From Streptomyces sp. CCM_MD2014 (GTDB lineage: Bacteria > Actinomycetota > Actinomycetes > Streptomycetales > Streptomycetaceae), in assembly GCF_000772045.1 (NCBI RefSeq), contig NZ_CP009754.1:1860001-1924000 (forward strand): a stretch of DNA of 64,000 nucleotides, read 5' to 3'. Position 1 is the first letter of the stretch; each line of letters begins with the position of its first letter. The notes below the pieces were generated by a model, which saw nothing but the letters and a program-made list of their open reading frames with translations, was not told the origin of the DNA and ran no database searches. Made by a program: the position numbers and the translations under genes. Positions 62,599 to 64,000 of the stretch are shown piece after piece.

Positions 62599-63198
62599 AT
62601 GGGTGATCTTTTTCTGGTCCGGCACGGTGAGACCGAGTGGTCGCGGTCCGGGCGGCACACCGGGCTGACGGACGTCCCGCTGACCGAGAAGGGGCGGGAG
62701 CAGGCGCGGAGCCTGGTGCCGTTGATCCGGTCGCACCGGATCGGGGCGGCCTTCGCCAGCCCCTTCCAGCGGGCCCGGGAGACGGCCGAACTGATCGGGC
62801 TGCACGAGTTGCGCGTCGACCCGGACCTGCACGAGTGGGACTACGGCGGCTACGAGGGGATCACGACCGTCGAGATCCACCGGAGCCGGCCGGACTGGTT
62901 CCTCTTCACCGACGGGGTCGCGCCCGGGCCGCCGGACCACCCCGGGGAGACGCCCGAGCAGGTGGGCGAGCGGGCCGACCGGGTGCTGGCCCGCGTGGAG
63001 GCCGCCTTCGCCGACACCGAGGGGTGCGTGGTGCTGGTGGCGCACGGACACTTCCTGCGCGTGCTCACCGCCCGGCACCTGGGCCTTCCCGCGTCCCACG
63101 GCGCCCTGTTCCAGCTCGGCACGGGCACGCTGTGCCGGCTGGGTACCGAGCACGGGCGGCCGGTGATCGCCGCCTGGAATGTCAGACCTCCGTCGTAG
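62599..63198 (+). CDS. Histidine phosphatase (phosphoglycerate mutase superfamily)
   Basis: A 199-residue protein with the RHGETEW motif (nucleophile His9), a second Arg in SPFQRARETAEL, the acid Glu in LHEWDYGGYEG and a second His in VAHGHFLRVL. Such proteins dephosphorylate small metabolites; acid-phosphatase-type bacterial homologues act on sugar phosphates or cobalamin intermediates, and the substrate is unknown here. The gene follows the aminotransferase by 56 bp and could be co-transcribed. Confidence 0.9.
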   Translation: MGDLFLVRHGETEWSRSGRHTGLTDVPLTEKGREQARSLVPLIRSHRIGAAFASPFQRARETAELIGLHELRVDPDLHEWDYGGYEGITTVEIHRSRPDWFLFTDGVAPGPPDHPGETPEQVGERADRVLARVEAAFADTEGCVVLVAHGHFLRVLTARHLGLPASHGALFQLGTGTLCRLGTEHGRPVIAAWNVRPPS

Positions 63199-63213
63199 TC
63201 TGCAAAGTCTTCG

Positions 63214-63256
63214 AAGCCTTCGATGACTTCGATGACTTCGAAGCTGTCGAAGGCTT
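63214..63256. repeat. AT-richer inverted and direct repeat cluster
   Basis: Perfect 10-bp arms AAGCCTTCGA (63214-63223) and its complement (63247-63256). Between them are two direct copies of CTTCGATGA. It lies between the phosphatase stop and the next gene's ribosome site, and may be a terminator, an operator or a leader element. Confidence 0.6.
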
Positions 63257-63283
63257 GACCGACGGGTCGGAAGGAGGGACGCC

Positions 63284-63934
63284 GTGGCGCCGTCGCCCAC
63301 CGCCGCGCAGCGGCGTGTCATCGCGGCCGCCGATCCCGTCACCGGGCGCCTGAAGGGGACCCCGGCCCAGCTCGCGGCGCTGGTGAAGCGGGGGCTCGCG
63401 TTTCGGCACCCGCGGCCGCCGCACGATCACTTCCTGACGCCGGCCGGGCACCGGATACGGGAGGCGGCCGACGAGTCCGACGCGATGGCGGCGGCGCCCG
63501 GGGCGCCCGCCGCACCGGACATCGGAGGCGTGTTCGCCGCGCGGGTCGGCGGGGAGGAGCCCGCGCCCGGCGACTCGGGGCCCGCACGGCTGCGAGAGGT
63601 GCGCGGTGCCTGGCAGGGGCTGCTGGAGCTGCGCCGGATGACGCACCCCGACGGGAGCACCGACCGGCCGTGCGGGTGGGAGCGGTCGCACCTGGTGCGG
63701 GCCGCCGCGCTCGCCCTGGAGGCGGCGGGTCATCGTCCGGCGGGTCCGGACGGCGGGGACGGGTACCGGGTGCGGGCCACGCCCCAGCCCGAGGCCGTCG
63801 CCGTGTACGAGCCGGACGGCACCGCGCTGCGGGCCTGCGCGGCGACGCTGGAGCGGGCCGGCTGGCAGACCGGGGAGCACACCGAGCCGCGCACGCGGAC
63901 CCGTTATCTGCTGGCCTCCCCGCGGAAGGTGTGA
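63284..63934 (+). CDS. Conserved hypothetical protein, Streptomyces type
   Basis: A 216-residue protein starting at GTG with GGAGGG 7 bases upstream. The N-terminal 60 residues look like a small winged-helix-like domain (AAQRRVIAAADPVTGRLKGT, LAALVKRGLAFRHPRPPHDHFLTPAGHRIREA). An Ala/Pro/Gly linker and a C-terminal alpha/beta region with ERSHLVRAAALALEAAGH and CAATLERAGWQTGEHTEPRTRTRYLLASPRKV follow. The second half repeats a pattern of an amphipathic helix followed by a strand. I do not recognise a named family or function. No membrane or signal segments. Confidence 0.75.
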   Translation: MAPSPTAAQRRVIAAADPVTGRLKGTPAQLAALVKRGLAFRHPRPPHDHFLTPAGHRIREAADESDAMAAAPGAPAAPDIGGVFAARVGGEEPAPGDSGPARLREVRGAWQGLLELRRMTHPDGSTDRPCGWERSHLVRAAALALEAAGHRPAGPDGGDGYRVRATPQPEAVAVYEPDGTALRACAATLERAGWQTGEHTEPRTRTRYLLASPRKV

Positions 63935-63988
63935 CGCCCGCATGTCAGGATCGGTCCGTCCGTACAGGTGCGAAGAGAGGCAGCAGCG

Positions 63989-64000
63989 GTGAGCGAGCCG
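63989..64000 (+). CDS. Start of a further gene cut by the window end
   Basis: GTG followed by AGCGAGCCG (M-S-E-P), with GAGAGG about 8 bases upstream. Only four codons are visible, so the product cannot be judged. Confidence 0.4.

Overview
The window is high-GC, codon-biased DNA typical of Streptomyces. Supporting this are actinobacterial families such as a WhiJ-like regulator with DUF397, an MmyB-type regulator, a mycothiol-type maleylpyruvate isomerase relative and a HipA-like kinase. A locus of allantoicase, allantoinase, an IclR regulator and malate synthase also matches what I recall of the Streptomyces coelicolor chromosome around SCO6243-6248.

Bases 1-41,900 are the right-hand part of a modular type I polyketide cluster. 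Three co-directional PKS genes (the first cut by the window edge) carry six modules. By active-site motifs the first uses methylmalonyl-CoA and the other five malonyl-CoA. Modules 1-5 carry DH and KR without ER. Module 6 has a decayed KR and ends in an ACP with no thioesterase domain. If all reductive domains work, the ACP-bound product is a methyl-branched pentaene ending in a beta-ketoacyl thioester. A type II thioesterase follows. Three minus-strand genes (aldo/keto reductase, extended SDR, NDP-hexose 2,3-dehydratase) are the late steps of a 2,6-dideoxysugar pathway. Next come a small AtzG/GatC-like protein with an amidase, and a minus-strand pair of a stand-alone A-PCP didomain and an alpha/beta-hydrolase with a cysteine nucleophile. 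That pair resembles the aminoacyl-shuttling enzymes of coronamic acid and syringomycin pathways. Together they suggest a glycosylated polyene carrying an amino-acid-derived part. The module order recalls the polyenoyl tetramate alpha-lipomycin, but no condensation domain, glycosyltransferase or regulator lies in the window, so the product stays open. The dehydratase and A-PCP operons share triple CCCCT boxes about one helical turn apart, a candidate pathway operator.

Bases 41,900-48,575 are primary metabolism: allantoin breakdown, its IclR regulator, a MocA-like nucleotidyltransferase and malate synthase. They are probably one regulon, because the allantoinase/IclR and malate synthase promoters share two inverted-repeat motifs.

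Bases 48,576-64,000 are mixed accessory and housekeeping genes. They include a HipA-like kinase, a truncated copper-chaperone fragment, a mycothiol-type enzyme, a frameshifted ATPase beside a WhiJ-like/DUF397 pair, and an MmyB regulator with a 13-bp-arm operator upstream of an Atu4866 protein and two SDRs. Then come two divergent siderophore (NIS) synthetases, a secreted VWA protein with a membrane partner, an HxlR regulator opposite an AlaA-like aminotransferase with paired operators, a histidine phosphatase and a hypothetical protein. Perfect hairpins sit between most convergent gene pairs.
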